Assembly (NCBI RefSeq): GCF_016906535.1
Contig: NC_057373.1
Coordinates: forward strand, 2,046,001 to 2,110,000
DNA from: Rhizoctonia solani
Lineage: Eukaryota > Basidiomycota > Agaricomycetes > Cantharellales > Ceratobasidiaceae
Direction of reading: 5' to 3'
DNA: 64,000 nt
Each line of letters opens with the position of its first letter. The first letter of the stretch is position 1. The translations under genes were made by a program, and so were the position numbers. Below, one piece after another: positions 25,501 through 36,386 of the stretch. Below the pieces are notes generated by a model. It was not told where the DNA came from and searched no databases. It saw only the letters and a program-made list of their open reading frames with translations.

Positions 25501-26451
25501 TAAAGAGAAATACGCACGTGTTGGGGTTGGAGTATCGTTCGGAGCAGACGACATCGTGACAGAGGGTGGTTCAGACGCGTGGGTTGACCGGGGCGTAGTT
25601 AAGGTCGGGGCAGATGACGTCAAGGTCGCGTCGGCAAACGATGAAGTAGGTAAGTTTGAAGAGGGCGCATCAGATGAAGTCGAATTTCCCGATTTCGGGT
25701 TTGAATCATCGGTCGTAACGGGTAAATTCAATGGGAGGCGAGTCGAGACAATCGAAGGATCCAACGATATTTGGGGTAGAGAGACAGTTGATTGAATAGA
25801 TTCAGTGTTCGGCGATATGCGCACCGTGGACACAGTCGGGGACGGGACGGTGCCGAAGATGTGATAATCGTGGTCGAGATGCCGCCGGATGCCGTAATCC
25901 GAGTCGGTACCAAGGAACCGTCGATGGACGTAGATCGTGTTGGTGAATCAGAGGGTATGTGGGTAGATGATAAGAAGGAATAAATAGGATTAAAAGACGT
26001 AAGCGTAGGCGATTGAATTGGTACAAATGTTGGTTCCGGAATTAAAGTCGATCGTGACGACGAAGATATATCGAGGGTCGAAATGGGGAATGAGAACGAA
26101 AAAGAAAAGGCATTAGTCGAAGTCGTAGTCGTAGGACGCGGAGAAGAGGGCGAGGTGGGAGTCGGTTCGTTCGTCGTCAAGGACGGGCGCGTATCGACCA
26201 ACAAGGATCGGATGTTGTTTGTTCATTGCGATCAGAGGGTGTCGAGGCAGAGACAGACATCGCGAGCAACAAGAGTTGGAACGGAAAATGTGCAGAAAAT
26301 AATTAGCGAACTGTCCAAGCTAAACGCGGGAGAACCACTCTGGTCAACAGAGCTAAGGGGAAAGGAAAAGGAAAGTGGGGAAATGAAGGAAAAGAATAGA
26401 CTAACCGCTGGGTTCTTGCCGTTTTTCGAGCAGAGAATGAAAGTCGTTCAT
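22585..26451 (-). CDS. mucin-like single-pass cell-surface protein with TP/SETTS repeats
   Basis: The ectodomain is almost entirely Ser/Thr/Pro: [13 protein letters not shown] units (about 25400-24820), then (TP)n tracts (24560-24130), then SQTPTPSQ-type sequence. One transmembrane helix follows ([21 protein letters not shown], about 23400-23340), then a basic stop-transfer (HRRRRHKQ) and a roughly 230-residue cytosolic tail ending KVLTVTNAT at 22585. The layout resembles fungal wall-stress sensors (Mid2/Wsc type) or mucins, with no WSC cysteine domain seen. Introns join in phase at 25517-25418, 24825-24777 and others; one 55-nt intron with TACTAAC lies inside the repeats (about 24436-24382). 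The 5' end is unresolved: a signal-like [13 protein letters not shown] lies near 26270 and an ATG at 26449-26451. One-base losses are apparent near 24318, 25845 and 26210. Confidence 0.7.
24125..24365. repeat. GT/GC-rich hexanucleotide-type repeat coding (TP)n
   Basis: On the + strand this is an imperfect tandem of GG(C/T/A)GT(C/T/A) units, encoding alternating Thr-Pro on the minus strand. The unit series is interrupted near 24318 by one missing G (GTGTGGAG where the neighbours have GTGTGGGAG), which shifts the frame. It is a coding minisatellite prone to slippage. Confidence 0.8.
24468..24560. repeat. second (TP)n coding repeat
   Basis: A regular GGAGTGGGTGTA / GGAGTGGGCGTA tandem encodes Thr-Pro on the minus strand. 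It is separated from the first TP block by a spliceosomal intron. The more regular unit suggests more recent expansion than the first block. Confidence 0.8.
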
Positions 26452-28089
26452 AGTGGCAACGTCCCGACGCTGCGTGGCTCTCAAAGCAGGCAAGTAACAG
26501 AACAATTGCTGCCAGTCCACAGATCGTGGCCAAATTCAAGCACCCACGCACCGTCCCTTGCCTCGGCGATCCTTTCTCTCTATGCGATCGCTGACAGCTT
26601 TGCAAATTCCCTCCTGCGTGCTGTCGGCCTATTGCGAAAAGCAGCGAGCAGCCAGTCAGAATGAAATCCACCAATTATGCGCTATTATGAAAGAACGGAG
26701 TAGAAGGGGGACATCCACCGTTGAACCAACAACAAACGAGCGAGTTGAGCCTCGGCGGCAACCACCGTTGCACGTCCCCCAAACACACAAAGCCAGATCT
26801 GAAACAGTAGCCACTCACCTCGTCGACGCCAAAAAAGTTCAATCCAAAGAGAGTGGGACTTGACTTGGGGGACTAGGGCAAAGTCAAAGTCGGAAGCAAG
26901 CCCGGCTACCTGGGGGGTCGGCAAGGGACCCAGAGCTGTGTGAATGTTTGTCCACAGTACAGCAACTCCACACTCATCGCCCCCTCCTTCTCGGAAGTCC
27001 AAAACGAGACTCCTCCAGACACCAATTGCCCGGGGCGTGGGCACTGACCCTGCTTTACAGATTCAACCCGGGCGGATCGCGCGCGGTAGCTTCGAGATGA
27101 TTAGCCCGCCCAATAATTTGCGTTGGTTCGCAGAGTTTTCTGGCGCTTCCAGAGTATAACATTGTCTTCATCTGGGTCACTGATTAGTTATTGAGATATT
27201 GTTCTGGAAGTACAACGAGCATATAGCGCAAACCTTGGCGAGGCGCTTCTCAACGTTCTTGGTGTCATTTGCAGTAACAATATTAAAAAAAGTCTGAAAA
27301 ATCACTTATTGTTGGTCCTATTGGACGCTGCTCCAAATGCCAAGATTGCACCATCTCAACTACATTGGACAAGCAATCGGGAGCATTTTCTTAGGGTTAG
27401 CACTGCATACAACCGGCGCTCATTAGCCAGGCACAACTCCAAGCTTGGTGAGGGCCAATCAACTCAGTTTTGCTGCGCTTCAGCGATCGTTCCTTGGGTT
27501 CTGGGTCACTGGAAGACCTATCACCTCTCCTTGACCTAAAAAGTGTGAATTCTATGCGCATTCCCAAATTTGAAGCGCCAATGTTGTAACTCCTACTTTA
27601 GTAACCCCCTACACTATAAATTACGCGCCGATCCTTAACTCCATAGGGGGTTCTAGTCCAGTTCTAGCCTACACAGCGCGTGTCAGGAAGCGAGTGACAT
27701 GTGGTATGGCGTCATGATTGGGCTCAATTGGGGAGGACAACTTGATATATGCGTTCACATCGCGAAGGAAAATTCGACCGAGCCAACTTCCCGAGCAGAT
27801 AGGGGTAGTACCTATATTTTCCTTACCATACAAGAACCCGATTTGCATGATATTCTGACCTAGCGTGGCTTCTACACAAGGTGGAACAAAACCAACCTCT
27901 TTTGGTTCGCTTGTTCCCTATGTTTTTGGGTTCTTTTATTCATGCGGCCCGGGGCTGAGCGTGGTACTATTCAGTACCAGCTGTCGCCACCATGTATCAC
28001 TCGAATGTGCTTATCTTATCGACGGTCGGCCTTCGCGTACGATAGCTACTTCTCTGACCTAGCAAGCCCCAATGATGCAAGTGGTGTAG
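26452..28089. other. intergenic, 1.6 kb, no gene supported
   Basis: The first few hundred bases flank the mucin-like gene; its 5' exon may lie here. A 119-codon minus frame (26685-27044) begins at a non-ATG codon and shows no family signal. The rest shows AT-rich patches only. Confidence 0.45.
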
Positions 28090-28101
28090 CCTGACGTCAG
28101 G
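28090..28101. promoter_or_regulatory. CRE/ATF-type site
   Basis: CCTGACGTCAGG is a 12-bp palindrome containing the full TGACGTCA element bound by ATF/CREB bZIP factors such as fission yeast Atf1. It lies 76 bp upstream of the ATG at 28177, with CATATAACC between as a possible TATA. Stress regulation of the gene is inferred. Confidence 0.4.
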
Positions 28102-28176
28102 TTACTGATAGGGTGTGCATATAACCTGACCGAACAACCGAGTGAACCAACTACCTACTCATTTACACAACTTACC

Positions 28177-28826
28177 ATGGCCATCAACGACCTTACCATC
28201 AACCCAACCCAGGTCAGTTCATTCAGCCACTCAGCCACATCCTCCATTGACACTGTCGCTCGTTTGCAGGGAACTGGTAAGTTTACCAAAGTTGCCTTTA
28301 GTCCAAGCTCAGTAACTCACCTTTGTTCAGACGTCTATGAAGGGGTAGCAAACCCTACTTCCTCTCAACCTCAACCGACCCAAAACGGACAACTTTGTAC
28401 GTACCAATCTTCCCCGATTCCGCATACACACACGAGCCAATTTTGCGAACAGGTCACGGACCCGACGAGCGACGAAGCCGGCGCCGGAGCAGGTCCTACA
28501 TTCCAAGGCGGCCGAGATGCTAAACGGGCGCTCAACGCCGGGGCAGGAGTGGTTGAGGCCCGTCCAGGAATCCTTGAAGGGACCAACATTCCTCCTTTGA
28601 GCAATGACGAGCCCGAGTTTGGTGAGTCATTCACGGAGCGCTGGTATTACGACCGATAGATTGATCGCGCATCATGATAGGCGCCCCATCGAACAAGAGT
28701 TCGACGGCCCCGGCTGGAACTGCGTCCACGATATCGGGAGGAGCCAAGATCGCGCTCGGCACCGTAACAGGTAACCAGGAAACTCTTGATCAAGGAAGAC
28801 AAGAATACTATGGTGAAAAGCATTGA
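28177..28826 (+). CDS. small CsbD-like / stress-type protein
   Basis: The ATG at 28177 opens MAINDLTINPTQ. One model uses an intron at 28213-28269, a 7-nt microexon (GGAACTG, 28270-28276) and an intron at 28277-28330, giving QGTDVYEGVANPT. Both introns are multiples of three, so read-through also stays open. Later sequence is Gly/Ala-rich (DEAGAGAGPTFQGG, RALNAGAGVVEARPG). A further intron from 28621 leads to GAPSNKSSTAPAG and the C-terminus KIALGTVTGNQETLDQGRQ with YYGEKH and TGA at 28824. That C-terminus resembles the VTGNKE motif of CsbD-type proteins found in basidiomycete stress-related small proteins. The middle intron around 28396-28452 is ambiguous. Function is unknown. Confidence 0.55.
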
Positions 28827-29025
28827 GAAAATAATATCATGTGATGAAATCAATAGTGCTGTCGCTTTGCATCCTGTGCATGTGTATTATTAGTTTCCGT
28901 TCTTGATGAGTCGAATCTGGCGCCCATTACGTTATGGCGAGACTCGCTGAGCGTGACCATTAGCGCGCTTATGCTTAAATATCTGGATCTTTCCATCGCC
29001 CAACCCTCGCCCGATCTCACCTACC

Positions 29026-30014
29026 ATGGCTGAACCAAGGCAAGTCAGGTACAAGCAGGCAAAAGATATATTTAATGGGCTAAGACAAAACACAGACACG
29101 AATTCTATGAGACGGACGACAGGCTAACGCTTTCCGTGTTTGTCCGCAATGCGAACCCAGACCAGGTCAGCGTAAAGTTCCAACGATAGCGTAAGTCATA
29201 AGACACTATGTCTATCCCAACTCACTGTGTGCGCTCTCAAGGTCGACTTCTCCTACGGAGACCAACATTTGTACCTTAGTCCTCTGCGAGCAGGCATCGA
29301 CCCTGCACAATCGGGCTACCGTGTAGGCAAAGTCAAGGTTGAAATATGGCTCGCGAAGCTTGTGCATGGTCGATGGGGGACATTAGTTAGTTCCGGTTCT
29401 GCACCAGGTACGTCGCTTGGCTAGGGTGGCGCTAGTAGTATAAAGGCTCATCTCCCAAACTCGAAAGGTCTGCCTCTACAATCTTCTGCTGCACCGTCGT
29501 CGACTCAGCCCAATACGTCGAATAAAAAGAACTGGGACTCGATTGTGGCAGGAATCCCCCTTGACGGCGACAAGACTCTCCAGGATGACCCAAATGCTGG
29601 AGGTGATGCTGCACTCAACACGTTCTTCCAGCAGGTAAGTCTATAAATCTGGACGGAGCATCCTACCCGGGTGGCCATTATTTTTACCTAAACCTACACA
29701 CGCACACGCCCGAGCGCATTGCGATCAATAACTGGAGGAAAGCCCACGCTTACACAGTATCCTCAAATACATGTGCTTGTATGCCCGAACGGACACCCTG
29801 GGCTACCCTGTCATTTGGACCCTTCTTATCCGCTGACATATACTAATTAATCTGGTAGATTTACGGAAACGCAGATGAAGATACGAAGCGTGCTATGCTC
29901 AAGTCATACACTGAATCCGGAGGGACCTCACTTAGCACAAATTGGGATGAGGTTCGCAAGGGCAAGGTCGAGGTCAAGCCTCCTTCCGGCAGCGAGTACA
30001 AGCCATGGGGTTGA
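29026..30014 (+). CDS. CS-SGS domain protein, SGT1-like without TPR
   Basis: The ATG at 29026 begins MAEPRQV and joins through a GT-AG intron to RHEFYETDDRLTLSVFV, the start of a CS (p23-like) domain. Next are VDFSYGDQHLYLSPL and GYRVGKVKVEIWLAK. After an intron at about 29407-29466 comes a linker, then the SGS domain: NWDSIVAGIPLDGDKTLQDD, FFQQIYGNADEDTKRAMLKS, GGTSLSTNWDEV and KPPSGSEYKPWG, stop at 30012. SGT1 is an Hsp90/Skp1 co-chaperone needed for SCF and kinetochore assembly. The usual N-terminal TPR repeats are absent. The junction around 29170-29240 is awkward: VSVKFQR is encoded but leads to TAG, so the donor may be inside it or a base is lost. The last intron is long (about 225 nt). 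Confidence 0.8.
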
Positions 30015-30328
30015 ACCATCGATTTATAGTCATTCATGCATTCTTCTGCTGTCCCATGTAAAACAATTTATGCAACCCAATTAAAACAAACACTTTTTCA
30101 TGCTGACATAGCTATAAACAATGGATTGCGAGATAAAGACAAGTGAAAGGGGAAAGTGTTCAGGGCAACAGAAAAACAGTAACAAAGAAATGACAGGGTT
30201 TTCACGACAATTAAGAGGAAACTTTTCCACTGCAACAGAACACAAATACGAGCATCCAACCAATAAAAGTTAAGAAGAAAAAAGACCCAGCAATAACATT
30301 CGGTTGCCTTCACTAAATCTGTAGCTCA

Positions 30329-32972
30329 TCATAAGGCGGGTCCATCCTCGGTCCCATCGTCATCACCCAACAACGCCAGTGCCGCTTCCAAGAACCACTC
30401 GTTGCGCTTGATGTAGTGCACAACGACCGTCCCGCCCACGCTCTGCCCGGCGTATCTTGACTTGCGGCTCTCGCGTGATGCGTAGGCATTGACAACGTCG
30501 GACCACTGAGGATCTTTCAGGGCCGCGAGAAGAGACTCCTGATCGGATTGGGATTGGGAATTGGGACTTGTGGATGGGAACGAGGTAGGTTGCACAGACG
30601 AGGAAGGCAACAATGGAGGAGGCATCGTGCCTAGCCGACTGAGTGCACTACCTTCTACAAGGGCCTCGACTTCCATAGGAATAGAAAAATTTGTAAAACC
30701 GCCAGGAATGGAATAGCGCGTGCCAAACCTATGACGATGCCGGCCGAAAGTTTAATTAAGGTATGTATATCTTTGAATAATGCACTTGCCTGGAAACGGT
30801 GCTATGCGACATGACTGGGTCGTCAACAAGGTAAGAAGTAGGCAGGTGGATAATCTCTGCAGGGGTCAAGCCGTGTGTTGTTTGGTACCTGACGCGCGCT
30901 GCTTCAGAGGGAAACAGGAATCCATGGGAATAGACGGTTCCAGCTTTAGGATGGTCGTACACCCAACACCGCTCGCTTCGCCACCGAACGTTGGCGGCTT
31001 GAGGGTGTGCCTTCATCCATGCGGCCACCTACGTAACAACGTTGGTTTGATGATGGAAAACATTGAGAGCAACCCTGACTGACCTGTTTGTCTTCTGCGC
31101 CGTTGGTCATACTCTTCAGTGCGGGATACGTAGCGACGTATTCAACCAAGGACGAAGACAGTGCATACAACTCGCCAGCCATGAATCGAGATTTGACAAG
31201 ATCTAGAAAGGGTTAGCTTGCACCCTCCCAAATGAAAATTTCCGACTCACATCCCCAGTAAATCAATGGCCCTTCGATATGATCCTTTCCTTTCCCATCA
31301 CTCCAGTCCCTCTTATCGAAAACTATACCCTCAGGGAACTCCCGCTTCCCAATATCAGGCATGGAACTGGGCTCAGCCTCTGTCGACGAGGTTTCTGCGG
31401 TCGTCTCGGGTGCGCTCTCGCTTCGACTCGTGTGGATGGGATCAGTGGTAGTAGTAGAAGAGTCATCGCGTTTGGAGTCATCCTTCCCAGGCCCAGTGTC
31501 AGCAGCCCGCTTTGCCTCATACAACTCCCACCTGAGGCGTGCCTCGAGCTCTGCAAGCATGACGAATGAATCATCATCTGCCTTGATCACAAAGTCAGGT
31601 CTGATCCATTCATTGGATGCAGTGCGAGAACTGTGGCCGTGGTCGTGCGCCTCGCGCGGGAACAAATTGGGAGTGGAGGTCAAATGGCGGGGGAATTTGG
31701 ACGAAAAGGCCGAGGCCGAACGTCGGGCCGTATCCGATTCTGGTTGGAGCACGGGTGCGGGGTCGTGTGGAGCTGGTTTAGCGGGGGCCGGTCCACGCCT
31801 GACGTGTGACTCATTCTCGGTTGCATAGAGACGGTACCACGGAGGTATGAGCCCCGAGCTATGGAGTGGAACCGTGTAGTTGTCGTGCTCTGGCACAGAA
31901 GGAAGTAACACCGGAGGGGGAACAAGCGCGTTTGAATGAGCCCATGTGAAAAAGGCATGGGTTTTGCCATTGTTCATGTTTTCTTTAATCGGGAGAATGA
32001 CCAAATCATTATAGGCTAAAACACAAGACAGATGTGATTAAGACGTCTGAAAAAAAACCAAATTTAGAACTCACCTTGTTGTTCGAGGCGGATACGACGC
32101 TCCCAGTCTTTGCGGGGTTGGCCGAGTATGAACCTGACCACAGTGCGGGAAGTATTGTTGAGGCCGTACTCGGGCGAGGCACCACCGCGACTACGGGGAT
32201 GAGAAGCCCATGTTGAGCGAATGAGCTGCCGTCGCTCGAAGGCTGAATCCATGCTCATGACACCAACAAAAACGCCCGTAGGTGGGAGCTGGTCTAGCGT
32301 GGGGACGTGCAGGGATGAACCAGATGGCTTAGGGGGGAATGCGGGTGCGAGAGAGCAGTAGGAGCGCCATGGGAGCTGGTACTTGTCTGGGTTGAGAATA
32401 TGCATGAGCAGCAGGGTCAATGCGAGCGCGAACAGAGCAAATAATAGCAAGGCCAATAGCTAGGCAATGTCAGCAAACTCATATGATTACCAGATGCTTG
32501 GCACTTACGATAGAGGATATTTGAGTCGGAAAGAGGGATGACGGACAACTACCATCAAGCATCTTTTCCAGCCATGTACGCCGTATAGCGGGTCTCGTTT
32601 CCTCCTGGACCGGGTTGGGCGGGAAGACCACCAGCCCGGGCGAGTGCGGCGAGGGAGCAAGGGGCCGTCGTCTTCGGTGTCGTCTTCGGTGCTCGCGTAC
32701 ACCGAGCCAAAGCCAGAGCCGAACGTCGGAGTTGTCGGCCGACTTGGTGCCGGTGTTGCCGAGCGAGACGGCAGTGGTGTTATCGACAGTGACGATGATG
32801 CTGGGGACCTCGGCGGAGGAAATAAATATCCAGGCGTCGAATCGAAGGCATACGCCCGTCGGTTAGGAACCTCGTATTCGCTAGTGCTGGAGTCATAGGC
32901 ATCTGGCGGTGGAGATGACGGCCGAGACGAAGGTCGGGAGGGTGGTAGGATCGTAAAAGGCAGTCCCCTCAT
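30329..32972 (-). CDS. GT31-family glycosyltransferase (beta-1,3-galactosyltransferase-like)
   Basis: The start is the ATG at 32970-32972 (MRGLPFTILPPSRP). A Ser/Pro-rich cytosolic tail of about 150 residues precedes a signal anchor (ALLLFALFALALTLLLM) and the lumenal catalytic domain. Family motifs in order are RRQLIRSTW, VILPIKENMNNGK, the DxD metal site in FVIKADDDSFVMLAE, GPLIYWG, RFMAGELYALSSSLVEYVA, EDKQVAAWM and RCWVYDHPKAGTVYSHGF. The stop TGA is at 30329. A long insertion lies between the EN(M)NGK and DDD motifs. The type II membrane topology fits a Golgi enzyme that extends glycans; the acceptor sugar is not predictable. All exons join in phase, so this gene is intact. Confidence 0.85.
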
Positions 32973-34456
32973 CGTCGTTACGTTCTCACCAAGCAGTGTC
33001 CAGGTTGAACTGGAATCCGCAGTGTCTCTGACTAAGCGATAAGCTACATTAGCGCTCAGAAAGAAAATATCCCACGTGATCCACGGTAACCAATCTGCGC
33101 TATTACCATAGTGGTACAGTACTCGGTAGAGTAATAGCGAGCAGCGTAATTTTACAACTTGAGGAGTAGCATACAATTGACAATTATTGAACAAGGTTGC
33201 GATGAGTATATAATGGGCTTGGGCTGGGGCCTCCTAATTACAGTCGAGTATACAATTGAATGCCAAGCAGTGTATACGCGCATCAAAAACCAGGGAAACT
33301 TGAAATTAGGAATACCCCAGAAGAATGCAACCTCAGATATCATATCTTCTCAAATTCACCATTAATTTCAGACTACCTTGGGTTAGGCCACAGCACCGTA
33401 CCTGATAAAAACACCTAGCTACCACGCTCTTTACTATACAGAGTATGCTCGCTGAACTATGCACTGTTCTCGTCTTGGATCGCAGGTGCTCGACTATCAA
33501 CTATAAGTCTGCATAACAGCTTAATACATATTAGGAAACATCGCCTCCATGGATTCGGAGATTGATGTCAGAAACTTTGAGGTAGTTTCCTTGCCGCCGG
33601 AAAATTTGTTACCTTTTTGACGCTGGTCCTGCCCAGTTCTCAATATTTCTTGTATCAACGAAGTTGTCACGAATGATTATTTTATTCGAACTTATTATTA
33701 TGTTCCCGGATGCGATCTGCAACATATATGCGTGTATGTTTACGGCATTACGGTCATATCGGGGTACACTTTATCTACGAGTCCGACTTCTAGCTATCTT
33801 CATAGTTCCCAAAAGCATAAAGAACATCTGGGGTAGGTATCTTGCGTGCAGTGGTCTTGGTGCCCAATTTCGACCAAGTACCAGATTGGCTTCAGAATTT
33901 TTACGCATAGTGTTCATAATCATGCCAGTGCCCTCCATGAATGCGCATATGATGACTGTCCAGTATTACTCTTCTAGTTGGTAATCGTCCGTAAGATATC
34001 AATTACATTCGTGTAAAATAAACCAGAGTGCTAGTGCAGCTCATGAGTTTGTATCAATACGAATAACGGGTATACCAGTAATCTCAAAGTGATTTTCGGG
34101 CGTAAATGTAAGGGCACTCTATAGCGACAAGAATTGAATATTACTTATCAAGCTCGCTCAAGATACCTTCATTCGTCAGTAGCTCAGAATTATTATACCA
34201 ATTGGCCAAAGGTATGGAGAGGTGAGGAATATCCGTGTAATTAAGGTTCTACCCAACGTCACAATTACGGTGCGATATTGTGTCTAATTATAGATCCATG
34301 CTACACAGTGATGTGTAGAGTGTCAGCCGGTGCAATCCACTGGTGCCTTATTCGACATGCGCACGGCGTCCAACTTAACCGGGATCCGTAGCTCTGACTA
34401 AGCGATAAGATAAGATGCATTGTTTAGTTCATCACCATCTTCTTCCACTCACCACC
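32973..34456. other. intergenic, 1.5 kb, no gene supported
   Basis: This is the divergent upstream region of the GT31 gene (-) and the zinc transporter gene (+). It is AT-rich, with short unsupported frames only. A short open frame at 33664-33984 shows no splice or family evidence. Confidence 0.5.
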
Positions 34457-36386
34457 ATGGGCCTCTCCCGTGCTGCCCGCATTAAGACGCTGCTAGTGAT
34501 AGACACCGCCTTCTTCTTTGTTGAGTTGATAGTCGGTGAGTGCCTTGACCTTTAATATATTATTTAGCTAATACGGTCCCAGGCTATGCCGTTGGATCTC
34601 TCGCACTGGTCGCGGACAGTTTCCACATGCTCAAGTGCGTTATTGGATACGCACGTATGATTATGTTGACACTTTTCCAGTGATGTTCTCTCCCTCGTTG
34701 TCGCACTCTATGCCATCAAGGTAAGTCTACCAACTGAACGTGGCAGACACCCCCTAACGATGGGCCCAGCTGTCATCGAGTGGCGCATCCGCCAAGTATT
34801 CGTACGGCTGGCATCGTGCAGAGATCTTGGCTGCCCTAATCAACGGTGTCTTTCTTCTCGCACTCTGTTTCTCAATTTTCATGGAAGCTATCGAGAGATT
34901 TTTCTCCACGCCAGGTGCGCCAGGATGATTGGCTCTATTTTTACTTCCCCAATCCTTCCTAATATCCTGCTCCAGAAATATCAAATCCCAAGCTCGTAGT
35001 CGTCGTGGGTTCACTAGGGCTAGCCTCGAATATTCTGGGCTTATTCTTATTCCATGGTGAGTCACGAGATCCACATACTCCCACCACCTAACCTATTTTA
35101 TGAAATACAACAACAGAACATGGTCACGATCACTCGGAAGAAAAGGACCACACCTCAAAAACTGACACACCAACTGCCAAGCCCATACCAAACAGCGCCA
35201 CCGAGTCTACACCTTTGCTCATCTCTTCAACCAGCGCCAGTTCCTCGTCGCAGGCATCCACACTCCGCCCTCGTGCAGATTCCAATACATCACTAATTGG
35301 TCACCCAGCGCACACACGTGCTGCATTGGTTGCTGCCGGTCAAGAAGCCAAACGTTCTCAGGCCCGTCCAGTTAGGCAGAGGGCGAAGGCCGATGAGGAT
35401 AGTATTATTCGGAGTGCACCAGTGGCAGGTCCATTTGCTGCTAGTCGGGGAATCCACGTGCAGATGGGTTATGATGCATCTGAAGACCGTATGGATGTAG
35501 TAGTAGACCCTTCCACAGTGCTATCTGACGACGAGTGCGAGGATCCCATGGGCGATACTGAGGGCCCACACGCACATGGACACCCCATCACTCCTTATGC
35601 CCACGAGCATGATCATGACGAACACGACCACGAGCACAACGATGATCATAGCCATTCCCACGGGCATGGACATGGGCACGGCCACAGCCATGGTTCGATG
35701 AACATGCGTGCACTCGTACTCCATGTTCTAGGCGACGCGCTTGGTAATGTTGGAGTCATCGCAACTGGCCTAATTATCTGGCTTTCAGATTGGAAGTTCA
35801 AATATTACTGCGATCCAATCATCTCGTTAGTCATCACCGTCATCATCTTCTCTAGCGCTTTGCCTCTTGGTACGTCATTCAGCCAAAGCTTCTCAGATTC
35901 TAATTCTGATATGCATACGTGCAGTCAAATCCACCTCTTCTATTCTTCTTCAAGCCGTCCCACCGTCGCTTTCTCTCCCACACCTACGCCGTGCGCTAAA
36001 CAAGACAAAAGGTGTTCTAGCCGTACACGAACTGCACGTATGGCAACTTTCGGAAGCCAAGTCGGTTGCGAGCGTTCACGTCCGGGTTGCCCACCCGACG
36101 GAATTTATGGCCATCGCTGCTCGAGTTCGTGGGGTGTTGCACGCATTTGGTGTTCATTCTAGTACGATTCAACCCGAGTACGCAGAAGTGGCCGTAAGCG
36201 CGCATGCTAGTGAGGAAGAACTAAGAGGGTGTGTTGGTGATAGCTGTTTGGCTCCGTGTGGTGCTCCTGGGCAGAAGGGATGTGCACCTGAAGATGGGTG
36301 CTGCCGTGAGTCTATCCGTTGCTCCTTGGTAGACTGCGCTGACCAAATTATCAATAGCTCCCACGCCAGACCAACGCACACAGTAG
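34457..36386 (+). CDS. CDF zinc transporter (Zrc1/Cot1/Zhf1-like)
   Basis: The ATG at 34457 starts MGLSRAARIKTLLVIDTAFF. Exons join in phase to give six membrane segments. TM2 carries VADSFHMLNDVLSL, whose H and D with the TM5 HVLGDALGN form the tetrahedral Zn site of the family. SYGWHRAEILAALINGVFLL is the CDF signature. A large cytosolic loop between TM4 and TM5 holds about 20 histidines (35565-35700; HEHDHDEHDHEHNDDHSHSH). The C-terminal metallochaperone-like domain (HELHVWQLSEAKSVASVHV) ends in a Cys-rich tail (CVGDSCLAPCG, DGCC). The stop is at 36384-36386. The known role is vacuolar or ER zinc sequestration by proton exchange. Intact frame. Confidence 0.92.

Noticed and set aside
26685..27044. 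119-codon minus frame upstream of the mucin-like gene
   Set aside because: It begins at a non-ATG codon and shows neither a signal peptide nor the Ser/Thr-rich composition of that gene.
29038..29060. GC-AG intron at the start of the SGT1-like gene (AAG|GCAAGT)
   Set aside because: A canonical GT donor 11 bases downstream gives the same phase and reads QVRHEFYE, so the rare intron type is not needed.
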